DNA of 21,693 nucleotides from the NCBI GenBank assembly GCA_029204225.1, contig MU832131.1, positions 1 to 21,693 of the forward strand, given 5' to 3'. Positions 8,168 through 18,076 of the stretch are shown one piece after another (within the stretch, counting starts at the first letter, position 1; the number at the start of each line of letters is the position of its first letter). The DNA comes from Diphasiastrum complanatum. Its lineage: Eukaryota > Streptophyta > Lycopodiopsida > Lycopodiales > Lycopodiaceae. Below the pieces are notes generated by a model. It did not search any database. It saw only the letters and a list, made by a program, of their open reading frames with translations, and was not told the origin of the DNA. Position numbers and translations under genes: made by a program.

Positions 8168-9890
8168 GTCAGGGTGATGCAGGTATGCACGATCCGATGA
8201 AGCTATGAGATAGTGTCTCTCACCAGGAGAAATAGCACTCAAAGCATCTCAGGAGAGAGGACTCCATACGAGGGGGTATCGGCAGTCCGGATGGCAGGAG
8301 ACAACAAAGTTCCTTCGATTGGAGCTTCGGGGAAGATCAGAACGATCGTCGTAGGTGGATTCCGGAGAGAATTCACGGAGAAACTTGCAGTTTCGGTGGT
8401 TTCAGGGAAATCATCGATGACAGCCTGATAATTCACCGATGACAGCCGTTTGGCGCAACGGAGCTTGCATGATTATGCAAAGAGTAGTGACAAAGAGAGC
8501 CATAGAAATTTACAGGATCAGATTTGGTGAGAAACTGAGAAATTGAGAAATTTTCCAATTCTATGAGCTATATGCGGATTTCTCAGGAAAGTGGACTATT
8601 TGCAGTCAATTGGATACCAAACGAGAAGCTGTAAAATTGCATCAGAGAGCCTGAGGTAGGGCGACCTCAGTGGAGCAGGAGGCTGCAAGTGAAAGCTCAG
8701 GGAAAGCCTGAGAAATGCCCAAGAACTCTTCTTCCTCACAAGGCTAGGTTTATAGCCCGAAAGAGCTGGATCTTTCTCCATGGTAAACCTATTTTGGGTC
8801 TGTAAAGTGCTCCAGAAGGGCGATTCACTGGGGCGAATTAGCCTGTAAGTGGCCGTGGACAACCATGGTGTGATCAACGAGCAGCAAAGATCTGTAGTGG
8901 GCGGCTAATAGGGTTTTTGACAGCCATAGCTACAACCCTAGAAGAGAGAGAGATGGAGGAGGTCGCGGGCCTACTCGCGCGTGGAGGAGGAGTCTGCCCA
9001 TAGTGCAAATGGGTAGTCCAATGGCTGCAAGAGCATTGTTCGGCGCACAGATGCAAGGCGTACTGTAGGATGAAGTCCTACAAGGATCGACGGCCAGGAT
9101 CTCTTCGATTAGGGATGAGGCAGACCGTTGGATCAATAAAAACCATTGGATTTAAGTGAAGTGGGCCCGAAGGGCAAACTTTTGATAGGGTAACAGGGTG
9201 TTTGGAAGTAGTAAATGCGGTATGGGAGCGAATGGTAGCGGAATTGTGTGGAGAAAGGTAGTATTGGCGACGGAAGTGTAGTTTGGCGGTGTGACTACTT
9301 ATCATTGGCGACAATTTTGAGAGGGCAAGCAATCACAGGTGAGAGATAGGCATGATATGCTGGTTACAGGTGAAAAATTCTTGTGATCAGGTTCAACTCT
9401 TGGGGTTCGAAGCAACCAACGTCAAGTGGCGGCTCACATGTATGATCGGCAGTGGCATTGTCGAGTCAGGTGATAGCTGCATTGACACACGCATCTGTAG
9501 CTTAGAAATTTTTCGTTCGGAGGGAAATTAGGACTAGCTTGGAGGTACACACATTTTGGCGGTCACAAGTGATGGAAGTGCGAGGTGATGCCAGTTGGAA
9601 GCCATTGGGCAATATAGCGAGCTTGCATTGGACGAGCTGTGTGTGGGACACGCAGAGGATGAAGAACGGGTTGGTAATCACACTTTGGATGCTCTTGGCG
9701 AGTGGTGAGTGTGATGATTTTGCAGTTTTGCAGTCAGTAAGTCAATTTTGATCAAGCCATTTTAGCTGCGGAGCAGTGTATCAGGATTGTCATCGAGGAG
9801 ATACACTTCAACTACTAGTTTGGATAAGTTAAGTCAATTTGCCATATCATGATTGCATCAAGGATGCAGATTCTAGTGATAGTAGGTGTG
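8168..9890 (+). mobile_element. Interior of the copia-type element, no recognisable gag-pol
   Basis: After the PBS a copia gag would be expected within a few hundred bases. A 71-codon frame at 8213-8428 is open but has no gag similarity that I can see, and no zinc knuckle, DSG protease, integrase or RT motif follows on either strand. The stretch is richer in G than the AT-rich DNA to its right. A GAGGT-N6-ACCTC hairpin lies at 8651-8666. The element is therefore non-autonomous, deleted or replaced; the 3' LTR was not found and the right end is a guess. Confidence 0.4.
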
Positions 9891-9959
9891 CAAAAAGTAC
9901 AAAAAGTACAAAAAGGACCAAGAGTGGATCCTAATCTGATCCTCAAGAGGGATTGGTTG

Positions 9960-10430
9960 TCAAATTACTTGATCTATTAATCTACTTGAGATTAAGATCA
10001 ATCTAGATCAATTCTAGACACAAAATCCTAACAAGAACAATCATTAATTGAAAGTAGGTGTACTTTCTGGTTTCCCACGTGTGAAACCCTGTCTAAGTAC
10101 GGACTCCAACCTGAAAATCAAGTACACATTGATATCACCTCAAAACAATCAAAACAAATGTAGACAAATGGAGAGAATCACTCAAAATTGCTTCCAAAAC
10201 CAAGATTGGTGTCTCACATTGATTATGGCCAAATGTGGCTCTATATATACAATAAGTGGGAGCTCGTGGTACTGATAATCCCTTTGATCCCACATGTGTG
10301 AAGGTGCTTTGTCATATGATGATTCATCATGCAAAACTGACACTTGGACAAAACCTTCTATTTTGAGCACTTTTGGTCCATTTTCCTTCTATATGGAAAT
10401 CTACGCGAATTTTGATCATGTCACAAAATT
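9960..10430 (-). repeat. LTR-like block, minus orientation (tentative)
   Basis: Read on the minus strand, a TATA box (TATATATA, 10242-10249) is followed by about 250 bp of T-rich, R/U5-like sequence, the layout seen in the other LTRs here. No PBS, PPT or second copy was found, so this could also be an ordinary AT-rich promoter-like stretch. Element identity is unknown. Confidence 0.3.
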
Positions 10431-10720
10431 GAGTTTTTTTTTTTAATTTTTAGGGTTTTCTTGGACCTATAACAAACTCGCATAGGCCTAAAACTTGCAC
10501 ATCAAAATCCGTCCCTGATATCATTGAAATCTATATCCTCTAAGGTCTCTTTTGATATATTGGACGAATTCTACAAAGCACAGACGTGAGAGTTATGGCC
10601 AAAAGTTTGAATCAAACCTGAAGTTGGACTATATTTTGGTTCAGAACTCGCACAACTAGTTATTGGCCTCTGATAAACTCGCACATGCAAAAATTGAACT
10701 CGTCTTGTGTTTCTGCCTTT

Positions 10721-10745
10721 AAAAAAAAAAAGAAAAAAAAAAAAC
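10721..10745. repeat. Poly(A) tract
   Basis: A-rich run broken by single G and C bases. It could be an old retroposon tail on the plus strand, but no SINE or LINE body was recognised upstream. Confidence 0.7.
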
Positions 10746-10837
10746 AAAAGAGAGAAAAATAATGAAAAATATTTTTGTTGTATGGGACAGGGTCCATTAG
10801 ACTCGCCAAGCTCTAAACTATCCTTTGAAAAATCTTG

Positions 10838-10839
<2 letters not shown>

Positions 10840-10889
<50 letters not shown>
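10840..10889. repeat. TA dinucleotide microsatellite
   Basis: About 25 uninterrupted AT units. They create Tyr-Ile repeats on both strands, which accounts for the open frames crossing it. Confidence 0.98.
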
Positions 10890-10892
<3 letters not shown>

Positions 10893-10926
10893 TGTGGAAC
10901 TGAGACCATAATTGTTAGTTCTGACC

Positions 10927-11140
10927 TTATTTCCAATGGTGCTGAAGGGCACTGCCAACGAGTGGTATCTAAACCTTGAACCTAATCAATGAAATTCTTG
11001 GCCGGTGTTGAAAGGTACCATCGTCAAACGATTTATATCAACCAAACTAACTCATAATCCCTTCATCCAACTCACACGTATTAAAATACATGGGGATGAG
11101 TTAGGCTTAAGAAACCAACATGCCTGCTTGTCAAAGTGAT
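10927..11140 (+). pseudogene. Ty3/gypsy gag fragment
   Basis: The translation carries the Retrotrans_gag signature: LFPMVLKGTANEWYLNL, a stop, then NSWPVLKGTIVKRFI. This matches the F-P-x-x-L-x-G-x-A-x-x-W-Y and W-x-x-L/F...F pattern of plant gypsy capsid. There is one in-frame TGA between the two halves and the frame ends at another TGA near 11140. No protease or zinc knuckle follows. It is one of two gag fragments that face each other in this region, and its sequence differs from the other, so they are not a simple inverted duplication. Confidence 0.75.
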
Positions 11141-11352
11141 CATTCACATGTCATTGATATTGGTATTATTAAAACTGCCTCGACTCCTCTAGTATTACTA
11201 ATAACCTAGTGACCTCCCGGTACATAGTCACTTCTCATCAGAATAGAGTCACATCCTATTTGTCCATTTCAGATCCGTACCTTCAATATGACCCTATGTC
11301 CGAGCTAGTGATATCATACCCTGGAGCCAATCTTGCGCTACCGACTAATGAA

Positions 11353-11668
11353 TCAATAAGCTTGTATGTAGCTGGTAGTCCTTGGCTTAACGCACATAAT
11401 CAAGACAACTTTGACGACTGTCCAATCAGCACGTTCTTTTGGAGCTTGATTATAAAACCAATCTTGCACACCTCCCATAAGTGCCATTGGAAAGACCTTG
11501 AGCGTATCATCTAGATTAGCTTCACCATATCTCACAAGATTCTATATAAATCTCGAGAAATTTGACTAGATCAATGACTCCATTATATTTTGGCATCTCC
11601 AACCAAGATGTTTGTGTGATGATATGACATGGAAAATTATAATTCACATCTTCATCATCTTTTGTCAT
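11353..11668 (-). pseudogene. Ty3/gypsy gag fragment, minus strand
   Basis: Reading from about 11668 towards 11353: a start-like Met, then MPKYNGVIDLVKFLEIYIES, a frameshift near 11535, then VFPMALMGGVQDWFYNQAP and ADWTVVKVVLI. This is the canonical plant gypsy capsid order (PKYDGxxDP...L-x-x-Y, FPxxLxGxAQDWFYxxxP, W). The frameshift splits the domain into two frames. The fragment stops before any nucleocapsid or protease sequence. It converges with the plus-strand gag fragment 210 bp away. Confidence 0.8.
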
Positions 11669-13690
11669 TTTCTAGACAATTCTTCAGATGATGAAAGTTT
11701 TGGATAATAATTTGATTTGTGAATTCTAGTTGTTCAAAGGATATAGATTTGGACTTTTCATAGAGTAAATCTAAAGATTTGATCTCTGATTTGGGTCCAA
11801 CTGATAACGATATCCCAAAATGACTTTGAAATCAATCTTAGATCAACTAGATCAACACTCTAAAAATGGCAAAAACTTGGATAGTAGTGCCTTCTCAACT
11901 CAAAGACTTTCACAAACTTGTCAACAACTAAATCGAATTAATCAAAACTTAATAATGGCACTAATGAAGGTTTCCTAGGTGAAGGTTAACTCGGCGAGGG
12001 TTCTTTCTTACTATTATGGGTTTAAAAAATCACTAAAATGGTTATTTTTGACAAATATGAAAAAAAGAACTTTGCCCTCTTGACTAGAGCTAGATCCTAC
12101 TATAATAAATGCTTGGTAGGCTTGACAAAGGTCCGTATGAAAAGACAAAAAAAAAATCAACTTTACGAGAGTTTATATGGTGTTCTTTCAGAAATAATCT
12201 CCACTTGAAAAAATATGATGCAACTAAGCTTCGCCTGACTCACTAATGATCAAATACTATATTTGGACGATTTAGGAAGGCTAAAAAGACTTGTGTGAAG
12301 CTTAATAGAGAGATACATATATTTTTGTAGAAAGATATTGATTTCCTTCACAAGAAATGATCCGAATTTCAAAATATCTTCACTTTACTTTCTATTTTTT
12401 AAACTAATCTTCACTGAGTTTTCTATAGGTTGATACAACTCCAGTAGACCAAGCGAGAGTTGATTTGAAATATTTTTTGGTTTTTAGGGATTTTCCAGTC
12501 TTTTGGGCTGTTTTTCTCAAGTTTTTGGAAAATGGCTGAGAAGTAACCTTTGCCCTTTAAACTATAGCTTCATTGCATCAAAGCGGTCCTGCCTGCAAGT
12601 TGACAAAGATTGTTTGTAAATGAATATAAAGTTATCAAGTTCTAATGACGATTTTGTCCCCTTTTGTTTCCAAATGTAGAAAATGAACGATTGCACCTTC
12701 AAAGGAACAACTAAAGGGGGAAGAATTACATGCATGAAGCTTTATGAAGCTTTTGAGAATTGAATTGTAAATCTGCTTGGTTTAATGTGAAATAAAACTT
12801 GATTGATTCTCCCGATAAGTGGCATAAGGGATTCAAAAAGACCAAATAATAAGGTCTTTGCACTAAGAAAGCAATGTTTACTAGGATGAAATACAAAGGA
12901 AATGATGTTGATGTGAAAGAGAACATGTGACACTGTAGCATCTAATTTACAAGTGTCAAATTCATCTTTGTATGGAAGTTATCCAAAACTTTGAAAAGAA
13001 TTTTCACACTATGCTTAAGAAGCAAAAAAGGAATAACATTCTCCTTGATTATTGTGATGTTGAGTTTGAAATGTTTTTTGAATTGTGGCAGTCAACTAGT
13101 CTTGTTTTGCTTTGGACACTTTGGTCAAGTAGAATGCCTAGACGATTTGTTGATTACACATTAAACCTTTTGTAATTTATAAATATTTTGATGGTCACTC
13201 TAGCAAAAGACTTAGTGGGTGACTGTTGCTTTTTGTTCTAGCTCATGCCTTTTGCTAGTACATTTGCTTGAAGCCGATAGTAAATGTAGGTGAAAAAAAA
13301 TGATGAGAACTTAGAGAGAGAAATAAGATTTGGACCATCTTGAGTGTTGAAGCACATGTTGACATTCTCACATTACTATTAGCTTATTATAATTGGTTGA
13401 GAGCAAAAAATCAAAAAATCAATCCTAATGTCGAAAGATAAGAGTTGCTTGAAAAGGAGGGAGGGATATACAAACATACTATAACATGTTAATATCCCAA
13501 TAAATTGATATAATTTTGAAGATATAAATTTCTATAATATGATAGTTTTTCTTTAAAAACAAAAGACTGTGAAGTTGTACTTGAGCTTTTGAGGATCTAT
13601 TTTCTCAAAGGCTTGGCATCATGCCTAAAAATATTGAACCTTTATATGTGAGATTGAAAGTGTCTCCCCTTGTGTCTCCCTTTCATAGAT
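11669..13690. other. Unassigned AT-rich region with possible decayed coding
   Basis: No recognised domain in 2 kb. The part 12740-13175 on the plus strand reads as long patches broken by single stops, ending with an open 67-codon frame at 12972-13175 (KQKRNNILLDYCDVEFEM and so on). This has a protein-like composition and could be a decayed transposase or host exon, but I cannot name a family. Elsewhere only A/T runs and short frames are seen. Confidence 0.3.
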
Positions 13691-13699
13691 ACTGCTTAA

Positions 13700-14552
13700 A
13701 AAACATGTCAACACACACTCTCTCTCTCATCATCAAACATTGTTCGATTTCGTTCCCATGAGAGCGATAGTATAGTTCAGATTTCAGCATGAATGGAAGA
13801 TTCACATCCAACTCTAACATCCATTAACCCTAAGCATTAATACTACATCCACTAACAAGATTCACAACAAGATAGCTTACTCTTTCTCTATCTCCCTTTC
13901 TCCCTCATAAAAAGTATAATAACATGCAATTCCAATAACATTCAAATCCAACAATTAGCAAAATCCACATAAAGCATGAGAGATGGAGGAAAAGTGATAG
14001 AGAGCAAGGACATTCATCAATTTATTTCACAAGAGAACCAATCTGCTTTATTGAATTGAAGAAATGAACATGTGTAGGAACTCGAGTTGGTCCCTTTCTA
14101 TAATAGAGAGGAGGACCCTGGCCTCTGAATCCTATTGGTCCATTTTTGTCTCCCTAATTATTCAAATTTAAAAAAGAGTGGGAACCATCCAAATTGGAGG
14201 GAAACCCAACTTTATTCACTAACTTGACATTTAGGCCCTGCAACATTAAAAGTCCCGCAAAAGTCCTTTTATTGACTTTCTAATTAATAACTATGTGATC
14301 ATCGGGTTGGACTTACACACGCAGGGTGCCAAATCAATTTCCAAAGGGGCATTTCACACTAGATCTGTTTTAATTTAATGGTAGGAGAGGCAACCACTAA
14401 TGCCCACATCATCTTTTGGTAACTTAGACTTGCACTAGGACCAATAGCTTGGCCAAATAATTTTTTACCCAAATAAGCTGCTGATGTCATATGGCCAGGA
14501 AGATCAACTCATTGTGGCCAAAATGTACTATAGGGTGGCTCTAACAACATCC
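13700..14552 (-). repeat. LTR-like block, minus orientation (tentative)
   Basis: On the minus strand a possible start TGTTAGAGCC near 14550 is followed by about 450 bp of U3-like sequence, a TATA-like TATTATAG at about 14096-14103, an AATAAA at about 14048-14053 and a T-rich tail. That order resembles U3-R-U5. No PBS or PPT is convincing at either end and no second copy was found. A short CT run (13719-13728) lies in the tail. Confidence 0.35.
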
Positions 14553-14799
14553 TAGTATGGACAATTGGTCAAGCAATGTCAAGCCACATAGTGGCTTTTG
14601 CATACTTCTAAAGTCTTCTAGCCAATCAAGAACACAAATTATGGAAACTTATGGACGTATCATTTGCAAAATTGCAAGGACAAGGATCTCTATAAGTAAC
14701 ATGCCATCTCTATTCTCATGTAGTAGTAAAGCTAAGGAACTAACTCTCAATCAACAGTAGGAGAATATTAATAGATTTTTTAAGGAGATTTGAGAAGTT

Positions 14800-15105
14800 T
14801 GCACCTCTAAATTTGATTAGAACCTCAAAAGTCAAAGTGGTGAGGTTTTTGATGAATGGTGCACCACTTGCAATTTTGCACTTCTACACTTTATGGCATG
14901 TGTCAACACCTCTTAGGACACGAGATGGATATCTAATTGCCTATCCTAACCATGCATTTTTATTTGTACAAGTCATGAGGAGAGTGAGTTAGCTCATGTA
15001 AATAGGCCTACTACTCACACATGGGAACATGCTCCACACATGTGTGATTTACATATGTACATCAAAATGTAAAATGATCAAGCTAAATTTTGCATAATTT
15101 CCACA
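14800..15105 (-). repeat. 3' LTR remnant of copia element A
   Basis: The minus-strand start TGTGGAAATT lies at 15105, directly after the PPT-like TTTTGAGGAG. The block 14820-14988 matches 18479-18644 (about 17 differences) and 14989-15028 matches 18741-18777. The match fades at about 14797, while the other LTR continues for another 380 bp, so this copy lacks its R/U5 part. Confidence 0.7.
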
Positions 15106-16335
15106 CTCCTCAAAATATAGCTTGATGACTATGCTAGTTTTCTCCAAAACTGAAGTAGCTAAAAGTAGCTTCTCAAGTAGATCCTTTGGCATGAATTTGA
15201 TGGGAAAACCAGCCAAGAAACCTGAAATTGCAGCAAGATCACCATAGCCATGACAAGGCTTCCTTGATTGTAAACCACTTCTAAGTGCCATGAAGAGCTT
15301 TCCACCATTTGAGCACTTTTGCCATTGATTTCTTCCATCCTTGAAGAACATGATTGATTCCAAAGTTCCTTCTCCTTGAGAATAGTTACAACTCCATGAG
15401 GAATCAAGATTCCTTCTTGACTCATAAGGATCACAAATATCTGTCATCATAGTACGAAGGTCTTGAGAAGTAGACATATCAAGATTGGCAAGACTATGCA
15501 TGCTAGAATAACAAAGATTTTTCATCATTTCTTCATGCTTGATTTCCATGCTAATCTTAGATCTTATGAGGATAAATATATCATTATGGATATAAGTGTC
15601 CTTGGAGGATGATTCACTTATTCTCATGATGTGTTTACAAATTGCCTCACAACATGTAAAAACACCTTCATCCCACAAATGGATGAATTGACCAATTCTA
15701 CTTGCATAAAATCCGAGAGCAAGTAGATAGACATTCCACACATGAACTAATGATATTATATCAAATTGAGAATCACAAATCATCACATTTTTGTATCTCA
15801 TCAAAGCATCATAGTCATGTGAAATTGTCTCAAGTCTACTTTGAGATTTAGGCACATCATGAAAGCAACTTGATTCATTTATCAAAGAAGTGTTAGAAGT
15901 GGATGAGATAGTGCCTTCCCTTTGCATATCCTTAACCATGCAAACAAGCCTTGAGGGCTCCTCCTTGGATCTTGATGATGCCCTTGGTGTGCATGGCTGT
16001 AGAGATTGATGCTCTACACCTTCTTCTTCACTTGACTCCTCCTTGAGCCTTGTAAGATCCTTGACACCAAAAACATTAGAAGCACTTCCATTCATACTTG
16101 AAACAACATTCTTGACTTGAACATCAAAGCCAACCTCCATAAATTTGAAATTTGAATGCTCCAATTTCTCCTCTTGAGAAACAAGCTCTCCCTTGGCTTC
16201 CGTCACATCCAAATTGTCATTAGATCTTACACAAATATCAAGTTTGAAAAGCCTACCATCTCTAATCCCTTTGGCAATGACATTTCCTTTCTTGATGATA
16301 AAGCAAACATTGCAATCAAACTTGACAATTGTCAA
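15049..16335 (-). CDS. Long chimeric open frame in copia element A; pre-integrase start, then unknown
   Basis: An uninterrupted 428-codon frame, by far the longest in the window; the listed start is a TTG and a real start is not evident. Residues about 5-35 are the end of a copia GAG-pre-integrase domain (CNVCFIIKKGNVIAKGIRDG, then RLFKLD), one frame away from the protease frame, so a frameshift near 16320 separates them. A linker follows with an acidic patch (SSEEEGVEH) and a Pro/Ser/Arg stretch (QPCTPRASSRSKEEPSR) like the region between integrase and RT. From residue about 140 to 410 I recognise no family: no DDE, no YVDD-type RT, no RNase H. The composition is protein-like (IISLVHVWNVYLLALGFYAS, FMPKDLLEKLLLATSVLEKT). 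The last residues are a read-through of PPT and LTR. It may be a captured host fragment or heavily diverged pol; expression is unknown. Confidence 0.5.
   Translation of the reverse strand: MTIVKFDCNVCFIIKKGNVIAKGIRDGRLFKLDICVRSNDNLDVTEAKGELVSQEEKLEHSNFKFMEVGFDVQVKNVVSSMNGSASNVFGVKDLTRLKEESSEEEGVEHQSLQPCTPRASSRSKEEPSRLVCMVKDMQREGTISSTSNTSLINESSCFHDVPKSQSRLETISHDYDALMRYKNVMICDSQFDIISLVHVWNVYLLALGFYASRIGQFIHLWDEGVFTCCEAICKHIMRISESSSKDTYIHNDIFILIRSKISMEIKHEEMMKNLCYSSMHSLANLDMSTSQDLRTMMTDICDPYESRRNLDSSWSCNYSQGEGTLESIMFFKDGRNQWQKCSNGGKLFMALRSGLQSRKPCHGYGDLAAISGFLAGFPIKFMPKDLLEKLLLATSVLEKTSIVIKLYFEECGNYAKFSLIILHFDVHM
15106..15115 (-). promoter_or_regulatory. Polypurine tract of copia element A
   Basis: Minus-strand TTTTGAGGAG followed by TGTGG, the usual copia PPT-LTR junction. 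The 428-codon frame reads through it. Confidence 0.65.
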
Positions 16336-16740
16336 TCAATTGGCTCACACTCAACAAATTTTTAGACATTGAAGAAACATACAAGACATTTTGAAGCTTT
16401 GCTCTCCTTCTTGATTCAAGCCAAATAGGAATGGTTCCTATCCCACGAATCTCACATTTAGCACCATTTGCAACAAGAATATACTTCTTAGAACAAGATG
16501 AAAATGAAGAGAAATACTTCCTTTGCATAGTAACATGTGAGCTCACCCCACTATCAATCCACCAAGGATCTTCTTCCATAGAAATTGATGATGCTCCCAT
16601 GCATGCCATGAGTGACTCCTCCTCGTTGAAGCCATCTTCCCCTTGATTACATAAGTTCCCTTGCCTTCCTTCTTGCTTTATTTCATCCTTTTACTTCTTG
16701 TATCACTTGCCAAATTCCCCTTCTTGCCACAATAATTACA
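16316..16740 (-). pseudogene. Copia gag zinc knuckle, protease and pre-integrase, broken
   Basis: The zinc knuckle at 16699-16740 reads CNYCGKKGNLASDT, where the family pattern is C-X2-C-X4-H-X4-C: the His is Asn and the last Cys is Thr, so zinc binding is lost. Stops and a frame change separate it from the protease. The aspartic protease active site is present at 16547-16555 (WWIDSGVSSHVT), followed by the flap region and pre-integrase (LQNVLYVSSMSKNLLSVSQL). The frame ends at a TGA at 16316-16318, where the neighbouring 428-codon frame takes over in another phase. It is a polyprotein segment, not a separate gene. Confidence 0.8.
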
Positions 16741-16759
16741 TTTGTATCTCTTACTTGCC

Positions 16760-18064
16760 TCCAATAGGTTGCCTCCTATTTATGCCATGATGAGGAAGTA
16801 CTTGTACACACAAAGTACAAACTTGTGAAATGATTCTTCAAAGTGATTTTGTGACCCTCGAGAAATTACATTTTAACACATCAAATATCTAGAAAGGTCC
16901 ACAAAAGATCTAGATCACAAATCTAAGAATCATTCTTCACCCAAAATCTAGCCTAATGTGAAAAATTGATCTCATCTAGATCACACAAACTTGACATGTA
17001 AGATTTGTTTCAAACACATAAAATTTAGACCCAATCACCCCTTTTGGACTCACCCTTGACCCAAAGACTCTAACCTTTAGAGTTGGATTGAATTTGAATT
17101 GGTTTGACAACAAACTATGTCATAATATTTTCACCAATCTTGACTAGGTTGAACAATTTGAAGAAATTGACATCTGAAGATTCACCAAGATCTCAACCAA
17201 GAATGTACACTCAAATATGGACTCCTACCTGTTCTAGAAACCCAATGGGATCACAACTTGACCCTCACACTCTCACTGACTAGAATCAATTTGAGCTTCA
17301 CACAATCATATGCCAATTCTACATGTCAAATTTTCATGTACACAATACACATGTGTGAAAGGACTCTAATAATGACTTTGTGACCTTCAAACAAATGGAT
17401 TTGAACAAGATTCAAAGTACTAGCAAGATCTTCCAAGATCTAGATCACAAACTCTAGAATCACACCTTCTAGAATCACACCACACCAAGATCTAGTCAAT
17501 TGGAAATTAGGCCTTGCTTTGATCATCAAGATGAAAGCACAACAAATTTGAATCAAATCGCACCAAAATCAGATCCAATCACCCCTATTGGAGTCCACAA
17601 AGATCAATTATTTTATTTATTTAGAGTTGGAATGGATTTGAAAAGATTCCATTGCAAACAATGTCCTAGATTCCTTTGTCACTTGACTAGCTTGAGAGAA
17701 CTAGCTTGAGAAAACATCAATTTTTGGCAAAAATTTTGAGATCAAGGGCATTGAACTTGAATGATCTAAAAAACACCAAGTGGGCACACCTACCTACCCT
17801 CAAAGATTAGATACAAACATCAAAATGATGCATCAATGACCCTTGGAGCCTGCTACAAAATTCCAAAGTGGATGCAACTCACACGTGACTTGCACTTTAC
17901 ACACACAAAATTCTTCCTATTGATCCAAGAAATTAACCAAATCAAGCATTAGTTGACCAATTTGAAGCTAGATTACAATCAAGATCCAAGAGCACTCCCA
18001 AACCTAGTTTTTCATAAAAAAACCTTGCTCTCTGATGATCTACCTTCAAGCATGCATGGATCTA
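16760..18064 (-). repeat. Leader of copia element A with a diverged ~540-bp tandem duplication
   Basis: The stretch 16800-17170 resembles 17335-17700 in collinear order: GATCTAGATCACAAA at 16907 and 17437, CCAATCACCCCT at 17031 and 17575, TTTAGAGTTGGA at about 17076 and 17619, and ACAAACTATGTC / GCAAACAATGTC after it. The offsets are 530-545 bp, so small indels have accumulated. No gag capsid sequence is recognised anywhere between PBS and the zinc knuckle, so capsid was probably lost or replaced. Confidence 0.65.
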
Positions 18065-18076
18065 GATCTGATACCA
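18065..18076 (-). promoter_or_regulatory. Primer-binding site of copia element A
   Basis: Minus-strand TGGTATCAGATC, directly after the LTR end ...TTTTTTGACA. Ten of the first 12 bases match the initiator tRNA-Met site TGGTATCAGAGC in order, the penultimate base differing. Confidence 0.85.

Noticed and set aside
8213-8436. Copia gag directly after the PBS at 8156-8167
   Set aside because: The open frames lack any gag motif and no zinc knuckle follows.
10571-10979. Open frames on both strands across the TA repeat
   Set aside because: Tyr-Ile repeats from the microsatellite and Lys/Phe runs from the A tract; the only real coding trace is the gag piece in another frame after 10927.
12726-12941. 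Minus-strand 60-70 codon frames as a membrane protein gene
   Set aside because: Phe-rich reading is expected from the A-rich opposite strand; two overlapping frames are equally open and neither has support.
14557-14760. 67-codon plus-strand frame
   Set aside because: No domain, no neighbours, and it lies next to an LTR-like block; length is expected by chance.
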